A stretch of DNA of 41,103 nt from Chrysophaeum taylorii (Eukaryota > Sar > Pelagophyceae > Pelagomonadales > Pelagomonadaceae). Under the pieces are notes generated by a model. It did no database searches, was not told the DNA's origin, and saw only the letters and a list, made by a program, of their open reading frames with translations. The stretch lies in contig JAQMWT010000558.1 in the NCBI GenBank assembly GCA_029834535.1, positions 1 to 41,103 on the forward strand, in the 5' to 3' direction. The position numbers and the translations under genes are program-made. Below are positions 38,290 through 41,103 of this stretch, piece by piece (within the stretch, counting starts at the first letter, position 1; each line of letters starts with the position of its first letter).

Positions 38290-39330
38290 TAAAACAAGTG
38301 CAGGCCAGTAAGTTCACCTACTCCCAATCTCTAACCCCAGTAAGTTCACCTGGTCCCAGTAAGTTTCGTATAAGTTCACCTGGTCAGTAAGTTCACCTAG
38401 CTCACACCAACTCCTTTGAGCTCGTCGCTCTCGCCTCCGCCAATCTAAGCTGCTTTGATCCGCACGCGCCGCCAACCTTTGAGTTTACTCTAAAAACCCT
38501 TTACTCTAAAAACCCCAGTATGTTCACCTGGTCCCAGTTTCACCTGGTCACTCAGCTCACCTAGTCCCAATCTCAAACCCCAGTAAGTTCACGTGGCCCC
38601 AGTAAGTTCACCTACAGTGCGCGTGTAGACGCCGTGAGGGGGCTTATCGGTATTGCGCAGCACGTGTGGGGTAGGGTGGAGTCGTCGACCCAGATGAGTA
38701 TATCCTCGGGGATGCCGATCGACAGAGAGCCACGTAGAGCTGGACGTGGCAGAAGACGGGCTTGGGAAAGAGGACGCCGACCTCGCGGGGCGTCTGGCCC
38801 TGGCTCTTGTTGATCGTTTGGCGTAGGCGGGCCTTAAGCGATACAGGTTGGAGGAGCCTCGGTGACAACGACACGATCGATCATGTATCTGGTACCGTTG
38901 CAGTGGCCGTGCGACGGGTCGAGGTTGCGAAGACATTAAGCTCGCGATCAAAGTCAGCATGCCGTTGGTTGTCAGGGAGTTGAAAACTCTACTGTAAAGA
39001 GCGAGGCGTCGTCTTCCGACCCAGCCTAGTCAGCCGAAAAGAACTCCGACGCCTCGTCTCCGGGAAAAAAAGGCCGCGGTCATGCGCGCGTTGTCAGCAT
39101 CGACAACATCGTTTCGATGGGGCGTGAGAATGGCGCGCTGAAAGAGCCGCCGCGGGTCGTGGAAATAGTCTGCGAGGTCGCCGTAGACGGCTTGGAGGAT
39201 CACTGTCTGGCTCTCGCGCCTACCTGATCCTTACTCTCGCGCCTAACTGATCCTTACCCTAAATCGAGGGGCAAACAGACAGACAGACAAACAAACAAAC
39301 AGACAAACATCTGTCGATTAGTAGTTAGGA
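38290..39330 (-). mobile_element. Helitron remnant 2: end of PIF1-type helicase plus tandem-repeat flank
   Basis: Direct repeat of 6655-7860 without the retroelement insertion. On minus the helicase C-terminus reads, in changing frames, RAILTPHRNDVVDADNARM (about 39085-39140), PGDEASEFFSAD (about 39030-39065), GHCNGTRYMIDRV (about 38873-38911), then RQTINKSQGQT and VFCHVQLYVALCRSASP (38690-38840). NGTR and TINKSQGQT with QLYVALSR are hallmark motifs of Helitron PIF1-like helicases. Stops and shifts make it dead. Tandem CCCAGTAAGTTCACCT units and one copy of the 60-base motif (38430-38490) lie at 38300-38620. It keeps about 60 coding bases missing from copy 1. Confidence 0.8.
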
Positions 39331-39540
39331 AACAAAAAAACTCATTCTTTCCAGATGGCATTTTCTAGTTTTTATTATTAAGGCCCGTTGTGCATTTATT
39401 CAAATTTCGAAATTTACTCAAACGTTTGTAAAAAAAAAATACAAAATTCCTTTGCTTTACCTAGTTTACTATATTTTACCTTTTTTTTTGTCTTTTCAAA
39501 ACGATGGTAAAAACTTTTTTGACAATACCGTATTTCATGT
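39331..39540. other. AT-rich spacer
   Basis: About 200 bases much richer in A and T than the rest of the window, with poly-A and poly-T runs. No gene was recognised. Confidence 0.6.
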
Positions 39541-40110
39541 ACATATCCGATACGTCACCCAAGTCGACCAATTGAGTTGAACGACGTAGTAGCCTGCGTA
39601 GACAATCGCGTTTCGGACCCGCATGCGCGACGGCCAGGCCGGCCGACGCGGAGCAGTCGCCTCCGGTAGCGCGTCACAACGTGGAGGGTGAGATCGAGGG
39701 TGGTACTGATGACGACGGTGAGGAGGAGGAGGACGGCAACGCTTTCGTGCGACTGCGCCGGCGTTCGACTCAGATGACGATGGCGACATCGAGCCCGACC
39801 TGGTGGGCTGAAGCCATTCCTCAACCCGAGGAGCAGCAGTGAGCTGGGCAATCGGAGGAGGCGATGCCGTACTTCAAGGTGGGTTCGCAGCGTGTTCGTG
39901 AAGCGGTCCAGCGCGCTCGCACCATCAAGTGGCTTAAGGAATTTCGACGACGCCTCCGAGTTCCAAACACCTCTAGATCCCGAGCTCTTGGACCTGATGT
40001 TGCTCAACGTCAGCATGCTCTACGCGCGAATAGAAGGCAACAAGGTAGGCAAACTAACAAACCCTTCCCTTTTGGAAGCATGGATGTCGACGGATCCACT
40101 ACTATTTAAG
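39541..40110 (+). other. Unrecognised coding-like fragment
   Basis: The plus strand holds an acidic stretch (GGTDDDGEEEEDGNAFVRLR, about 39690-39755) ending at a TGA near 39841, then KVGSQRVREAVQRARTIKWL (39880-39940) and, in another frame, LDPELLDLMLLNVSMLYARI. This looks like the broken N-terminus of a transposase or similar protein, but no motif identifies it. The opposite strand is also open, so even the strand is uncertain. Confidence 0.25.
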
Positions 40111-40159
40111 TACAAAATATTAGTTTTTTTTTTTTTTTTTAGTAATTTTATCGATGTTT

Positions 40160-41103
40160 TCGAAATGTTGAAGAGGTACTGGCAAAATGTGGGGCTCTGC
40201 CGCAGGGGACTGATGTTTAGTTCGCCCATTCAATATCTTGTGCTTGAAGAGTACTGGCAATGCGGGGCTCCACCAGAGGCGGCTGACGTCCAAGGCCGTC
40301 TTAAAACCCCCATTCAATATGTAGTGCATCCCCTATTCAATGTGTGGTGCGTGAAGATCCACGCGGGGCTGGCGCGCCGGGCCATCCGACATATAGAGGG
40401 TAATGTTAAATGCTTGAAGAGCCACAGGGGTCTGACTGGGGGCTGACACTGGACATCCCCATGCAATCTAAAGTGCTTGAAAAGCCGCGAGGGGCAGAGT
40501 CGTCGGACATACCCCATTCAACGTTAAGTGCTTGAAGGGCACTGGCGACGAGGGGTTCCGTCCTTTCGTGGATGTTCGTAGGCTCGTCGGAGATCCCCCC
40601 TTCAATAGTAATTCCGCGGAATTCGTGGAGGGCGAAAAGCACTTAAAGTGCGGGGCTCCATCGAGGGGGGACTTATGTCGAGGGCCTTCGGACATCCCCA
40701 CAATATGCAGTGGTTGAAGGGATGTGCACCGACTTGTGAGGGCTAATGCCGAATGCCGTCGGGCACTCCCCATTCAACATGTCGCGGTTATAGAATGCGG
40801 GACTCCGCCTGCGTGACTGGTGTGTCCAGTCGAGCATCCCCCACTCAATTAATAGTTTCATTGAAGAATGCGGGGCGGTTGAAGAATGCCTCGGGGGGGG
40901 ACTTCAACAAAAAAAACTTCGAACGATTTGCAGCAGCCAGGACAACTCCCACTTGTCGCGCAAATTTCGAAATGAGCACAACAAAAAGCGAGGTCGGCTT
41001 GTCTACACGCCGCCAATGGAGGCATCTTGTTTTTTGCAAGTCCAGGGTCAACCACAAAAAACACGAAGCCATCACGGCTGGATATATATCGGGCGACACG
41101 AAC
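40160..41103 (-). repeat. Right arm of the long inverted repeat
   Basis: Reverse complement of the 5461-6446 repeat. Landmarks on the minus strand are CACTACATATTGAATGGGGG, GAATGGGCGAACTAAACAT and the outer FLWLT-DL-KTRCLHW translation. The repeat runs off the window end, so its outer limit is unknown. An A-rich run (T18 on the plus strand at about 40124-40141) lies just inside the inner end. Confidence 0.85.

Noticed and set aside
5461..41103. A single giant terminal-inverted-repeat transposon such as a Maverick/Polinton
   Set aside because: The interior holds ordinary host genes (Psb28, PTOX, DENN, KH, SET) and none of the expected DNA polymerase B, retroviral-type integrase or capsid genes.

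Overview
The window is nuclear DNA from a eukaryotic alga, most likely an ochrophyte (stramenopile) of pelagophyte type. Three things point there. Two nuclear genes encode plastid proteins, Psb28 and a plastid terminal oxidase, and both begin with a signal-peptide-like segment ending at a Phe, as in ochrophyte bipartite plastid targeting. The genes are GC-rich and tightly packed, with few introns, often only 38-67 bases long. One gene appears to use TGA as selenocysteine, and pelagophytes are known to be selenoprotein-rich. The group assignment is inference; no rRNA or tRNA gene is present to test it.

Layout. Bases 1-14800 are accessory DNA: a decayed Ty1/Copia retrotransposon (1-3607, minus); one arm of a long inverted repeat (5461-6446); a Helitron helicase remnant (6655-7860) carrying a 5'-truncated insertion with a 16-base target duplication; a hAT transposase end (8334-8760); and an unusual retroelement-like unit (9121-13061, minus) that ends in a cytosine-5 DNA methyltransferase. 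From 14875 to 23747 lie host genes: a secreted EF-hand protein, a PfkB/ketohexokinase-like kinase, a SMYD-like SET protein, a broken WD40-plus-polycystin-like channel, and a TPR protein. From 24000 to 26215 is a second repeat-related island holding an unrecognised repeat-containing ORF. From 26230 to 37416 is a compact host block: Psb28, a peroxiredoxin-like selenoprotein with a candidate SECIS, a DENN-domain protein, a three-KH RNA-binding protein with five exons (two introns look GC-AG), an aspartyl/asparaginyl beta-hydroxylase-like protein, and the plastid terminal oxidase. From 38290 to the end are a second Helitron copy, AT-rich DNA and the other arm of the inverted repeat.

How the genes relate. 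Nothing here is an operon. Psb28 and the terminal oxidase both serve the photosynthetic membrane, and the selenoprotein probably has a thiol redox role. The others are housekeeping or signalling genes: chromatin or protein methylation, membrane traffic, RNA binding, calcium binding. The most noteworthy items are the methyltransferase-bearing retroelement, the TGA-selenocysteine gene, the GC-AG mini-introns and the dated transposon insertion.
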